Of a stretch of DNA of 64,000 nt, positions 1-11,660 are shown one piece after another (position 1 is the stretch's first letter; every line of letters begins with the position of its first letter). Source of the DNA: Marsupella aquatica (Eukaryota > Marchantiophyta). The stretch is taken from NCBI GenBank assembly GCA_973895155.1, contig OZ316897.1, positions 2,046,001 to 2,110,000 of the forward strand, in the 5' to 3' direction. Position numbers and translations under genes: made by a program. The notes under the pieces are model-generated. The model searched no databases, was not told the DNA's origin, and saw only the letters and a program-made list of their open reading frames with translations.

Positions 1-1454
1 CATCCTTATTTTAACTCATTGGAAGAAAAGTAAAGGGTTTAGGGTTTAGAGGAGGCCAGGCATGGTTGCCATGGTTTTCGGGTCCAGGCGTGGCCTGTGC
101 TACTCATTAGTACATTGGCTGCGGCAAATGAGTCCAGGCGCACTACGGCTCCCAAGTCCAGGCGCAGAGCATGAGTCCTTAGTCATAACACAAGATCCCT
201 CTATCCGTTGCAGACGTGTATGAGGATGTTATGATCGAGCCAATTTTGTGCTTATCTTTAGGTTATGGGGTCTCATTTCCGACCAACTTCCCAAGATATA
301 CTTCCATGCCTTAGCTTTCCTTGGCTAGAGAGTACTTGTGACTCGGGTCCGCAATAGGTAACACATGATGTGAAAGGAAATAATTCAAAATAATAATTTC
401 AAGGGGTCATCTTGAAATTGGGAGTACAACAAAGTTAAAAGTGTATAAGGGGTCAACATCCAATTTCACATGAATAAAGAAACGAAGAAAGGACCTTCCT
501 AAAAAACTCAGAAATTAGATAGTGACAAGAGAAACATAGCCTCCTGAGCGGGTCACGTTGGACCTTATAACATGTTTATAGTTAGGTGGATCATTAGAAA
601 ATGCATACATTATATAGGAAACGAAAAGAAAGAAAGAAAACAAACTGCAAAATAATGCATAATCAAGCTTTCCTGCTCACCAAAGAAAACTACTTCAGTT
701 TTAGACAACATGAACACTTCACATCAATAGTTACTTGGGCCCACTACTTGACATGGAGGATAGGTAGGCACCCAACCCAATTGCACTACTTCTTGTAAAG
801 CCTACTAGAGTCATTTCCACTCCTTACATAGTCTAGCTTTAATTACGGATGGAATAAAACGAGGAAATGGGCCCATTGTCCAAAGTCTTGCAAAGCCACC
901 CTTAGGCCCAAGAGTCCCTCTAGGCCCAGGACCAGCCTTTTTTTAGTGGAAAAAATTAACCAAATTCTGCCCCACTAAAAAGTCTTGGTTGCTTTTGACG
1001 AAAATTTGTCAGGCTTTTTGTTGTTGATTACACACTTTCCCACCTAGTCATTGACCTTAAAAGCATCCGAGGGCTATCATTAAATCCAAGGAGATCTAAA
1101 GTTTAAAAAATAGTTTAAGAAAACTAGATAATATATATACTTAGCATTTTCTACTTCACACGAGGTAACATTTGCCACCTACATAAAAGAAAACCTTAAA
1201 AATTACCTGCTCCCTCAGCTAGACGCCTTGGTTCCATTCAAGTGGATGACACCTAAACTTTGACGACCCCAATGTAGATTTCTTTAGGATACTCTAAGGG
1301 GTCTCAAGATCATAGTTACGGGATGATGATGGCTTTTGGCCATAGGGACATGTTTGTGGTTTATTTCACAGTGTCTAAAGTGACTTGTGGTCATGGCATA
1401 TGATCAATTTTTATGGCAAAAAGTTATGGATCATGAATTTGATACTCCATAACT
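1..1454. repeat. Repeat-rich intergenic DNA with a split dispersed repeat
   Basis: No convincing gene is seen. Bases about 370-540 and 1285-1440 both match one continuous stretch at about 11330-11660. Shared words include 'ggcttttggcc', 'tggtcatggcatatga' and 'ttgaaattgggag' (as 'ttcaaattgggag' in the other copy). In this copy the two halves are separated by roughly 750 bases, which suggests an insertion into an older repeat. Bases about 945-1150 also look distantly related to 25155-25410. The open frames here are short and unrecognised. Confidence 0.55.
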
Positions 1455-1910
1455 GTTTCTCTACCTTTTCTACCTGTTTTTTGTGGAGGTCTTGGGCCCT
1501 TCCTCCCACCTATGGCCGCTTCTGAAAATCTTGTGCAGTTCATTATGTAGAGCGGAGGCCTTAACCCCGGTGTCTACTATCACGGTATTTTTTAGACAGC
1601 AGGTATCTAATGCACTTCAGAAGGCTCAGACATTCATTGTTCTCTGTAGGGATGAGGCTGTTGGTTTTAGGACCTCTAGTGAAATTCTCTTGCTTGAGCC
1701 CTCTACGCAGTTCACACCGGAGTTCTACCAGGCTCTTCAGTTTACCAATAGTTAGGGTTTAGGTTTTTTGGTCCCTTCCTTTTCTTGTGTTGGGCCTCTG
1801 GGTGGGTCCTTTGGGTATTTTGGCTCTTTGTTTGGTCACCCTTGATTGATCCTTTCACCTGTGGAATCATCTCTCCCTGTTGGGTGCCTTTTGTTTTTGG
1901 TAGTGTGACC
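1455..1910 (+). mobile_element. 3'-terminal fragment of a non-LTR retrotransposon (diverged copy)
   Basis: The frame at about 1483-1755 reads as the C-terminal tail of the same element family found at 40202-40756 and 49366-53990. Shared residues include an FRQ motif followed by S/V, L-Q-x-AQ, and then F-T-P-E-[FV]-Y-Q-A-[LF]-QF before the stop. The T-rich sequence after the stop (to about 1910) resembles the 3' untranslated region of the 40-kb copy. The upstream reverse transcriptase is absent, so this is a 5'-truncated copy. No clear target-site duplication is visible. The boundaries are approximate. Confidence 0.7.
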
Positions 1911-2100
1911 TGAATGTAATTGCTGTATGGAACGCAGGTTACCGGCATGTAACCATTTTGGAGGTACCCATTATTCCCATGATCTCTTGCCTGGAAATAA
2001 CCTTTTCCAGAAAACAATTACGTACTCTAATAGAAGTATGGGCTGACTAAACCTTGCTCCAAGAAAGCTCAAAAAAATCTTTTAGATCACCTGCTTATAA

Positions 2101-2275
2101 GGTTTTCCTCCCTTATTGGGCGCCCATTAGTAACCTCTTTATTGGACACACATTAACCCCTGCCCATACTTAGCACACAAGGTTTTCCTCCCTTACTAGG
2201 CACACATTAGTAACCTCCTTATTGGGGCAAACACTAGGAACCCCTGCCTATACTTTGCTCACATTAGTAACCCTC
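2101..2275. repeat. Two-copy tandem repeat, period about 80
   Basis: The word 'ggttttcctccctta' starts at 2101 and again at 2181. Each is followed by a similar stretch containing 'cattagtaacctc' and 'cccctgcc..tact'. The copies have diverged. No coding content is seen. Confidence 0.7.
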
Positions 2276-2309
2276 AGTGGGCACACATTTTGGCAAATTA
2301 ATCTGGCCC

Positions 2310-2431
2310 TATAAAAGGTGCAAGACCAGCCTTAGCTGTAACCACCATTGGCCATATAAAAGGAGGAGTGTCCAAAACTTCTCCCTTTTTCCCATTCCTC
2401 TCCTCTACCGTGAGTTTTTGCTCTTCAATTT
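2310..2431 (+). promoter_or_regulatory. TATA-containing module shared with 42561-42690
   Basis: TATAAAAGG occurs at 2310-2318 and 2355-2363. The second is followed by a 'gtccaaaact..tcccttttt' stretch, then 'tcctctaccgtgag' and 'caatttcaggaaaaa'. The same order (TATAAAAGG, pyrimidine-rich stretch, 'tcctctaccgtgag', 'aatttcaggaaaaa') appears at 42561-42640 on the same strand. A TATA box followed by a conserved transcribed-looking leader is typical of LTR promoters or a repeated pseudogene leader. No coding region follows here; the leader instead runs into the three-copy tandem repeat. Confidence 0.5.
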
Positions 2432-2980
2432 CAGGAAAAAGTACCAAAAAATGGTAAAACTGTGTAACCACATTTTTGTCATGGCTAGTGGCTCTTTTAC
2501 AAGACTTTGGGGGGGATCATAAAAGGATTCCAAAAATGCTTTTAGTCCCGGGACACTAGATTTAATGTGTGCAATGGCCCTCCAGTTTGCTTTGGTGACA
2601 AAACCTCCCCAAGTGCAGGAGAAAGTACAAAAATTGGTGAAAGCTGTGTAACCACATTTTTGTCATGGCTAGTGGCTCTTTTACAAGACTTTGGGGGGTC
2701 ATAAAAGGATTCCAAAAATGCTTTTAGCCCCGGGACACTACATTTAATATGTGCAATGGCCCTCCAGTTTGCTTTGGTGACAAAACCTCCCCAAGTGCAG
2801 GAAAAAGTACAAAAAATGGTGAAAACTGTGTAACCACATTTTTGTCATGGCTAGTGGCTCTTTTACAAGACTTTGGGGGGTCATAAAAGGATTCCAAAAT
2901 TGCTTTTAGCCCCCGGACACTACATTTAATGTGTGCAATGGCCCTCCAGTTTGCTTTGGTGACAAAACCTCCCCAAGTGC
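2432..2980. repeat. Three tandem copies of a repeat of about 183 bases
   Basis: Copies start at 2432, 2616 and 2798, each with 'cagga(a/g)aaagtac'. They run through 'gtcatggctagtggctc', 'ggtcataaaaggattcc' and 'cctccccaagtg', and the last ends at 2980. The copies are very similar by eye. The first joins continuously to the TATA module just upstream, and the start of the unit (about 50 bases) recurs near 42630-42690. Confidence 0.9.
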
Positions 2981-4535
2981 CCCCAACGGCTTATAAAGTC
3001 CTCCTAATAATAATATGACCCGAGCTGACGGTTCGAGGAACGATCCTCATTCTCAAAGCGTTTGAGACAACAGACAGAAACGTCATGAATGAGAGGAGAT
3101 CCCACGACAGAATCACGATGCGAGAAATGATGATCGAGCTCCAACATTTCGAGACAAACTGCGCACAACTATATTCGGCAGTAAGTTGACCGAACGCAGA
3201 CGCACATCGTCGACGTCGCTCGTGGGATTTTGGGATTGACCAGCGCGAGTTTTCCGTCGGTATCGACAACCCATCCGAGTGTCGGTCGCCCGCCTTTGTG
3301 TGCCGTTCTGTGACTGACTGGTGCGCTCAAGGAAGAGCGCCGGATTCGCAGGAGCTTTTGCTCTGCAGTCCCTCAGAAGAGTTCAAGAGTCCGAGATTCG
3401 CAGCTGATCGGCGGCGAAACCCCGTCGGTCCTTCCTCTCCTTTCCTCTGCCATCGCATCATAATTTGCTGTTCGGGCCGTCCGGTGACCGTATCGCTCTC
3501 GCTTGCTAGGAGGTCCGAAATCGACGCCTAGTGTTCGGGTTTTTCGGGTTTTTAATCCCTCCCGCATGCACGCGGTGGGTGCCAGGGTGCAATCGCAAAC
3601 GAGGCTGCCATTGGAAACGGGACTCATATCGTACTCAGGCTCGTCAGAAGTGGATGGGTGTCCCGTTGAGTTGGGAAGAGTGGCGGAGTGTTCAGGAGGA
3701 AGATGGCTAGGTGGGGAGTGCGAGAGACGGGAAGCCGTTACTAGTTGGCCCGAGGGATACCTCGATGTTTGGCAGATTGCAGAACGGTAGGCTAAAAGTT
3801 CATTGTTGTGTGCGGCACGGTGGTCTGGATTGCGGTTAAGGAGCCAGCCTCGGCGGTTTTCTCCTCTCTCGTCAGTGGAGAGTGGAGGCAGAGAGTTAGT
3901 GAGGGCAGAGAGTAGTTCCTACAAAGCAAGTTTGTGGTCCAGTCGGTTGACCTGGGGGAAGAGGGGGAGGAAGGAGAGAAAACGAGTGTTTCTGTTGTTG
4001 TGAGGAGGATCTCGAGGATCTCGAGGATCTCGCAGTGATAGAGCAGGGACCACACTGACGTTTCTGAAGATTGGATTCGAGAAAGTAGAAGCGGCCGGAC
4101 TCCTCCAGGAAGTTGCACGAACGGTGTTTCTCATCATCATCTGAGAATGGGATGGGGCAGTTGTCCAATTGGGAAGAGGATGGTCTGATGCTATTGCTGT
4201 GCGCGAGGAGGTGGGGAGTGCAGTATATGGACAGATTTATATGCAGGAGGAAGGATTGTGATGAAGATGATCTGTGGGGAGAGCTCCAGTAAAGTCTCGA
4301 GATCTCGAGTCGATTAGTCCAGGGGAGCTCAAAAGGAGGTCATTTTGGGAGTCCACACTTAATTGTGTGCAGATTCTGGGCAAAAGGAGATGATCTCGAT
4401 GTGCGGGATTGAAATTCAGGGGTGGGGAACAGATTAATTGTCTCATGCAGGAGGAGGCTGGCAAAATATGAGCAGGAGCAGGAAAAGACATCCTTTGAAG
4501 GAGGACCCTGAGCGTTCACAGATGTGAGAGATAAG
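2981..4535 (+). promoter_or_regulatory. 5' flank and probable leader of the GT47 gene
   Basis: This stretch is more GC-balanced than the repeat DNA before it. It lacks a recognisable protein although several short frames are open in it, and it ends at the GT47 start codon. A short tandem repeat of 'aggatctcg' (three copies) lies near 4003-4031. No clean TATA box was found. The transcription start cannot be placed from sequence alone; several ATGs upstream would act as uORFs if the leader is long. Confidence 0.4.
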
Positions 4536-7270
4536 ATGAGTTTACCGGATGAGCAGTCCTACAGGAGCGACAAAGTTGTGAAACGATCGGCCACAATAGG
4601 GAAGGATCCATCGTCCCCATCGAAAATTGGGAGCTCCCCCCATCCAGATCCATTGCTACCAGTCTCCTCAGTCTACGAATCGAAGCCGTCAAGTGGCCTG
4701 GGGCTGGGGGGATTGCTCTCGGCTAACCACACCAATCACCGGGGCGGAATTGGAAATCGAACCTTCGGCGCAGGGTTCGAGAATTGGATGCCGAAGGGGT
4801 ACATTCTCGCTATCGTTTGCGTCCTGTCCGTCGTCGCCCTCTCCGGGTCTCTGGCATTCGTACTCTCATTCAAACACTCGACCGATGTCAGGGGTATGAC
4901 GGATGGCGCCTCGGTCCTCACCGGCCGCTTCCCCGCGAGCCTCTATGGCAGCGCTCGTGAGCTGGACGTGCGAGACGCCGCATGGACGAACGAAATCATG
5001 ATGTCGCAGCACCAGCCGCAGCTTGAGCGGGCTGCCGGTGACCCGGGAGTGACCTGCGATCCCAGATTTGCCGCCCTCAGGGTCTTCATGTATGACCTGC
5101 CCTCGGAGTTCCACTTTGGGATCCTCGGGGACTTCGAGCAGTCTCCGGATGCGCAGAACGTGTGGCCGAGGAATCTGTCCAGCCTGCCGAGGTACCTAGG
5201 TGGGTTGTACCAGCAGCACAGCCCGGAGTACTGGCTCACAGCGGACATTCTCACCTCCAACTTACCAGGGAGAAAGCACGAATGCACGGCAGTGAGAGTG
5301 CAAACCCCGCAGGAGGCGGATATAATGTTCGTCCCCTTTTTTGCCTCATTGAGCTACAATAAGTACACCAAAATGGAGCACAAGGACGGGCAGGATATCA
5401 ACGAGGAGCTGCAGGACAAGCTTGTCAAGTACTTGAGGAAGCAGAGACCGTGGCAGGAAACTGGGGGAACTGACCATGTGATTTTGATTCACCATCCGAA
5501 TAGTTTGCATAAGATGAGAGATACTCTCAGGTCGGCCATGTACGTGGTGTGTGACTTTGGACGATACCCGGAGGAGACTGCCAACATACGAAAAGACATT
5601 GTGGCCCCTTACAAGCACGTCATTCCTGTCTATACAGATGACGACACCACCTTCGACACCCGCACTACGCTGCTTTTCTTTCAAGGGGCCATCGTCAGAA
5701 AAGAGGTGGGTAGCAATCAATCTAACTGACGAGAGCCAGGCTTTCACTTCTAGTATTGTGTGCTGCTCAATTGACTACCATTGGAAAGGTATCAGATTCA
5801 GTCACGATATCTCTGTTGTTACGTTTTAGTTGGCTTGGAGATTAGGTCGTTTGTCCTTCTGAAATGGTAGCTATGATTGCAGTCAATGTCAATTCCTCGT
5901 TCGGCCATTGTGAACAATCTTACATTATCTAACAGAAGGGGGCAAGTAGGGTGCTTCATTTCGTCCTTTGTTGCGAATAGTACTGTACTGATCTCATCAG
6001 TAGGGAGTCCGTCGGGCACTCAAGAACCAACCTGGAAATTTGTGAGCTCTTACTAAGTTCCAGTTGATAGTAAATAATTGTCTGCTACCTCAATTCCGAA
6101 ACCTTTGGGTGACAGAGTACCCAAAGTAGTCCCGTCTTGATCAATTCATTATCATCCGAATTATAGGAATGCTGAACTGTCCAAGGGTCAGACCACATTG
6201 CTAGTCTCTGGAACAGTAGTTCAACTTTTGCTCTGTAGAGTCTGGCTCTAGGTGTATGCTAGTCTCGGTACTTCAGATAATGTCATTCATCATTATTTTT
6301 ATCACAATACTTGATGACTCTGTTTGTATCCAAATGCTGGTACTTCTGCTCTAATTCATTCATCATTACTTGTACCGGAGTACTTGAATAGCACTAATAA
6401 CTACGATGTTCTAGTCCTTTTGGCTGTCTGTGGGTAGCACTGCTGAAATTGTTGTACTTCTTTCGACCTCTCGTCATTGCTGCTATTCGTTTGTTGTGGA
6501 CTATTTCTGAAGATCTCACGATTCTACCCTTCATGTTCCCGTTGAATAATCCCAGCCAACAGATTGCTTGAGTAATCTGTGATGCATTCAATTATTGGTT
6601 TTAGTTTAAGCAGTCAAGCTACATGGCATAACACCATAGCATCTTTTGCACTTTTACTACCAAGGAATGGACTGATCTGAACGAGGTGGTATTGGAGGTG
6701 CAGGGTGGTGTAATACGTCAACATCTGGGCGAATTGCTTCAGAGCGAGGAAGGAGTCCATTTTGTGACAGGGAATACGCAAAGCAATGGTATTAAAAGTG
6801 CTACCGTCGGTATGCGGAATTCAAAGTTTTGCTTGCATCTCGCCGGGGACACTCCCTCGTCCAACCGGCTATTCGACGCCATTGCCAGCCATTGTGTGCC
6901 CGTTGTAATAAGTGATGAGATCGAACTTCCGTTCGAGGATGCTCTCGATTACTCGGAGTTCTGCCTTTTCATCCGGTCAGCCGACGCCCTGAAGAAGGGT
7001 TTTGTAATAAAGCTCCTGCGGGCTATAGCGAAAGAGGAGTGGACCAGGATGTGGCTCCGATTGAAGGAGGTGGTCATCCATTTTGAGTACCAGCATCCAA
7101 CTGAGCCAAACGATGCGGTAAATATGGTGTGGAAAGCAATTGCAAGAAGGTCTCCAACTGTAACATACAACATCAACAAAGGCAAGCGCTATGCCAGATC
7201 AGGTTGGCCCGATCCACGACTGCGTCGACTCCGTCGGCTAATATCAGCACGCACAGAACTCATGCTATAG
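4536..7270 (+). CDS. GT47 exostosin-family glycosyltransferase (ARAD1-like, Golgi)
   Basis: Exons 4536-5705 and 6704-7270 join in phase 0 across a 998-base GT-AG intron, giving 578 residues. The ATG at 4536 is chosen because the frame upstream of it offers only a GTG. The protein is a type II membrane protein: an about 87-residue Ser/Pro/Gly-rich cytosolic tail, one membrane segment (about 88-112), then a lumenal exostosin domain from L181-R-V-F-M-Y-D-L-P to about 480. The best family mark is the G-D-T-P-S-S-N-R-L-F-D-A-I core at about 438-450 followed by C-V-P-V-V-I-S-D. Its residues and order match plant putative arabinosyltransferases of the ARAD group, which act on pectic arabinan or related glycans in the Golgi. 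Substrate is inferred from family only. The cytosolic tail is longer than I expect for the family. Confidence 0.9.
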
Positions 7271-9491
7271 GAAAATATGACTGAAGAGAAGGAGAGCCAG
7301 TTTGCAGAGTGTATCTAGCTAGGTATTCTGTAAGTCAAGTTGCTGTTCAAGGTCACTGCCATGGGTTCATTTGGCCCCCGTGTAGTTCATCATCAATTCA
7401 TTAATGCCTATAAGAGCACGAATACTGTGCCAAGGGCATATGCCCCTGCATTCTTCACAATGAAATTGGAACCTGGGACTGTCATCCCGCGGACCTTCGG
7501 GTCCGCAAAATTGATTCCGCTCGGGTAATTCTGTCCATATGTCCTCATGATTTGGAGATAATTTTTCTGCCATTCACGTGCAACTGATGTGGGAACGGAC
7601 ACGATCTTCGACCAGCGTGCTTCGACCAGTATGAAGTGATTAATCTTCGACCTGTGCTACAGCTGTTTCCATACGATGATCGGGTTTGGACGGTGTTGGT
7701 CTCAAGCCACTCCCTTTTCGGTAAACCGCTGCGAATGCAGATGAGCAACAGTACACGAAGGATTCCTTACAAGGAGGAGCTTTTGATGAGGTATCATTAA
7801 GTCTCCATATCGCACATCTGTGCTTATGATATTCATCTCCGGAGTCCGATCATGCTCTGGAATTTCTTGCCCTGAGTTTCCTTCATTATTCCCTCTTGTG
7901 CTTTCGATCTCTCCACCGATGACACATCTGGCAAGAATTAGATTGCGATGAGCTAACTAGTCGCGGGCACTCAGCAGTAAACCATTATAGCGGTAGCCAC
8001 CATGTAGCTATCGCTGTAAATGCGGTCTGCAATTCATTTGGAGTGAGAAAGGAATGGTATTCAATGCAGGTTGGCTCTTTTCCAGATCCTGCTGTAACTT
8101 TCCCCGAACAGTACGATAGACTCCGCGCAAAGGAAACAGCGGTACCAGGGTGGACCGTGGATGTGCTCGATCCTAATGTCGGACACGGTGTAAAGTTCTG
8201 TTTGGTCAGAATGTGGGTCACTGTATGTCCTCACAAGATGCAGACAAGTGCCAACTAGTGATGGAAATGCTCGAGCGTGCAGAAACGGAGATCGAATGAT
8301 TGGCATCCTCCTAAAACAGATTATTCTCAAAACAGTAGACGGCATAACTGTCGATAGATGACGCAATACTGTCAGGATTGAATATAGATCTCCGGTCAGT
8401 TACAGATCTCGTATTTTGAGGAGGATCCTGATCTCGACAAACGATGCATAACAGATGTCCGATCTCAATGGTGATTTCACTCTCCGACTGATGGGCGATA
8501 GATTCCCAAATAATCTGAGAAGTTAGTCCAGCAACCACAATCTGGAGCCTTCACGTTCTACAACTACCTTCGAGAGAAAAATTAATCAAGGTCTGGATCC
8601 GTTATAAATGTCCGGCCTTAGAATTATTTAACCTGAAGTATAAACAGACTCAATCATGGACGCCGCATAGATTTCCAATGAGCAGATTCAATCCAGGTTA
8701 TGGGAGCTTTATCGGTTTATGACAGTGGGGGGATTTGAGCTGAGCACAAAATCGTCGAGTAGAGGCTATTAATCAACCCTTCCGTTCCCTTTCATATTGT
8801 ATCACTGTACTCTATGGCATTTGACCTGAGCTGAAGGAGGACGAGCAGAAGATCTTTCTTTCTTTCCTCTCGTTCACCAACTTTGGCTTGAAGGAGGATG
8901 CATCTGTAAAGTTTGCAAGCCCATTCAATGTACTCTTTTTAAAGTCCTAACAACCCATTGATCTATCAAGAAATGTGCCAGAGAATTGAACGATTCTGTT
9001 CTCGATCTGCCCATTTCGAATCACCACGAGAAATGTCTCTACAAAATAGGCCTTTGAAAACTCTTTGACAATAATTGAGCTGAGCCACGATGAGCTGGGT
9101 GTGGCACGTGATTCACCATCAACGGACGCTTACCACGTTGCACAATTTTACTGGGATCACCGACAAACACTGGGACGAATTATTGATTGGAAACTGAGGT
9201 GGTTTGTGAGAGTACAGACCGTGGAAGTCACCAGTTCATCCACACCAAGGTCTTCCAACATGGAGTCAAACCCCCTCTTATTCCCAGATCCGTAGGGGTT
9301 ACCCTCTGGTGTGGTGGTGTGGTCGTGTGGTGAGGTGTGGAGTGCATTTATAGATTTTGTTGGAGATGTGTGTGGTATGCTTCCAGGTTAAACCACACCT
9401 GCCCCTGTAAATGGCTCATTCAGTTCACTTCATTTATGTAAGGTGGTGAACAGTGTCTCTCCATAAAAGAGGGAGCCCTTACCAATAAAAG
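7271..9491. other. Intergenic, probable 3' UTR then unassigned
   Basis: The first few hundred bases are likely the GT47 3' untranslated region. Frames of 60-100 codons on both strands around 7985-8370 overlap each other and resemble nothing I know. From about 9300 the sequence becomes GT-rich and leads into the repeats at 9492-9651. No gene is supported. Confidence 0.4.
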
Positions 9492-9660
9492 GTTATGCAC
9501 TCACCACCTTTTGCGTTATGCACTCACCACCTTTTGCGGAGCTCAAGTCCATTCCTGAACTTGTGAACTTTGTAATGAGAGTAGGAGTAACCAGTAGTAC
9601 TCTATCGGAGTTGTAATGAGAGCTAGGGGTAACCAGTAGTACTCTATCGGAGCACTAGTG
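9492..9660. repeat. Two small tandem duplications in a dispersed 'taatgagag' repeat family
   Basis: A 23-base unit starting 'gttatgcactcacc' occurs twice (9492-9537). A 41-base unit starting 'tgtaatgagag' occurs twice (9571 and 9612) with 'ccagtagtactctatcgg'. The second unit and what follows (to 'gtggtttaac') are related to the units at 54075-54340 and to 49324-49360, where the text is 'ataatgagag..tac..gtaacc.gtagccctttat'. A member of one dispersed family is therefore seen in three places. 'ccataaaagag' at about 9460 sits where the 49-kb copy has 'ctataaaagtc', so a promoter-bearing LTR or SINE is possible. Confidence 0.6.
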
Positions 9661-11329
9661 GTTTAACTCGACATCAAAAAGACCAAAAAGTAGCACCAAC
9701 AATGTTTAGGGATTTAGTATTGTCTTGCATGTACATCATGTTAGGCATTTACTCTTCGTTTAGGGTTACAACTGTAACCATAGTTAGGGTTTACCTGAGC
9801 CACAGACTAGGTTAGGTTAACTGAGTTACAAATTATATCTCAAATGGTGTTTGCTTGGATATGAGGAACTCATGTTCATTGTTACAAAACCAATTGAGAG
9901 ATAGAGAGATCTTGTATTACGAAAACTCAATATGACCGACAGGCCTAGAGTACAGTAAAGCTCATATGTGTTCCTGTGGACGTAGCTTCAAGTTGAGATG
10001 AACCATGTATCTCTATGTGTTGACTACTTGTGTGTTCGATGGTTCATGAGTTTGCCGTCGTGAATGTCGTCTTTGCTCATCACATCAACCCTTCAGAATG
10101 CAGCCATTCAGAATGTGAAACTTTCGCAATAATTAACAACTCAATCCTACTCTCTAAATAGGGGGTCTCAATTATGAGACTGCGGATTTAGGAAACAGGA
10201 ACAGCCCTGGTCCGCTATGTGTGTCTGGTCACCACCTGTGGACTCTGCAAGTAAACAAGTTGAATGGGTATTTGAACCGGCCTGCCTGGAAGGAATTTTT
10301 TTGAAATTGGGGAGTTGTTTACTTGTGCAGTGTCAGGCTTCTTAAGAGCAAATGTCGTCGGGTTCACTCACACCAAAACGGTCATGGGAACAATCGGCTC
10401 CTGGTCCTGAGGTGTGATGACCTCAGTCTCATAATCCTACACACTTTTGCGGACGTTCATTTGGGCCCTGTCCCGCGCAGGCCATACACATCCACACTCT
10501 CATATTTGATACATGTTGAAAGCGCCAAGTAGCCCGTGTCCCTGCCATTAAGTACTGCATTACAAGGAACTATGCAGGGAATTGAGGCTGCACGACATTT
10601 AATACCTGCTTGTGGTTGTCTTATTTGACTATCAAAGGTTGGGACACTGAAGGGTTGGAGAGTTTCCGTGTCTTGGCCCTTCAAAATCCTAGATTAGTGC
10701 CTTCAGGACTGCCTCACTTAGGGGAAAGTCTTGCTCACCAAGGGGCGCCACCAGTTATGTAAAGGGCTGTGTTTTTCAGGACAACCCTTAGGCTTATCTG
10801 GCCTGGCTTAGGGTTAACTCAACCATCAAAAGGTAGCACCGACCGTGTTTAGGGTTTAGGGTTTATCTGGGTATCTTATTATAAATTTCAAACAGAAGCT
10901 AGGGAATAGGCTTCTAGAGTGAAGCCTCTAGACTGTGACTCTAGGGCCCCACCAAAATTGCAGATGGAAAGAAAGATGGGATGTATGTATGTCAAAATCA
11001 ATCATGTATGATTCATTTTTTTGGTCATCATTCTTATTAAATGTTCAAAGAATGGGCATTCAGACTTGTATAGAAAGAACACTAGTGTACAAAGAACAGC
11101 ATTCAATGATATAAGAGAACTCAGAGTTATTGTGGTCTTGAGAATGTGTCCAATGTGTGGACACCTGTGGGAGCAACACTTGAAAGAACAATTGGGTTAA
11201 ACGTGATATGAGAAATCTGTCTTATACATGAATAAGTGTGACATGACAAAGTGCACTATATGGTGCTTTTCACATGTGAAAAAGGGTGATTGTGGGACTC
11301 TTGTGCCCACAGTCAGACTGTGGAATGGA
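9661..11329. other. Intergenic, repeat remnants
   Basis: Two similar stretches, near 9665-9715 and 10820-10865, share 'catcaaaa' and 'gtagcacc.ac..tgtttaggg', so they are copies of one repeat. 'tttagggtttaggg' occurs near 10850. No gene is recognised. Confidence 0.4.
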
Positions 11330-11660
11330 AAGAAATTCAAAAAATAATTGAAGGGGGTTATTTTCAAATTGGGAGCAAAAAAGAAAAAATGTGTAAAGGC
11401 TAAACATACAATTTCAAATAGATGAAAAACAAACAAATACCTCCATATGACAAATTAGAAATAAAGTAATAAAAACGAAGCCATAGGGAGTCTCCAAGCT
11501 TCATAGTTACAGATAATGGCTTTTGGCCGTAAACAAAATGGCCATAGCTTCTTCACAGGGTTATGTAGAGTTATTTTCTTTTGCTAGTCTCTATAGTGAT
11601 TTATGGTCATGGCATATGACCAATTTTCATGGCAAATAGTTTATGGCATCCATCATGACT
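11330..11660. repeat. Dispersed repeat, uninterrupted copy
   Basis: This is the continuous counterpart of the pieces at about 370-540 and 1285-1440. Order and wording are kept: an A-rich start, 'tcaaattgggag', 'catagttac', 'ggcttttggcc', 'tggtcatggcatatga'. It has no coding capacity. It may be a non-autonomous element, but no terminal repeats were identified. Confidence 0.6.

Noticed and set aside
3298-4491. Several frames of 70-108 codons on both strands before the GT47 gene
   Set aside because: They overlap one another on both strands, show no family motif, and lie in a probable 5' leader.
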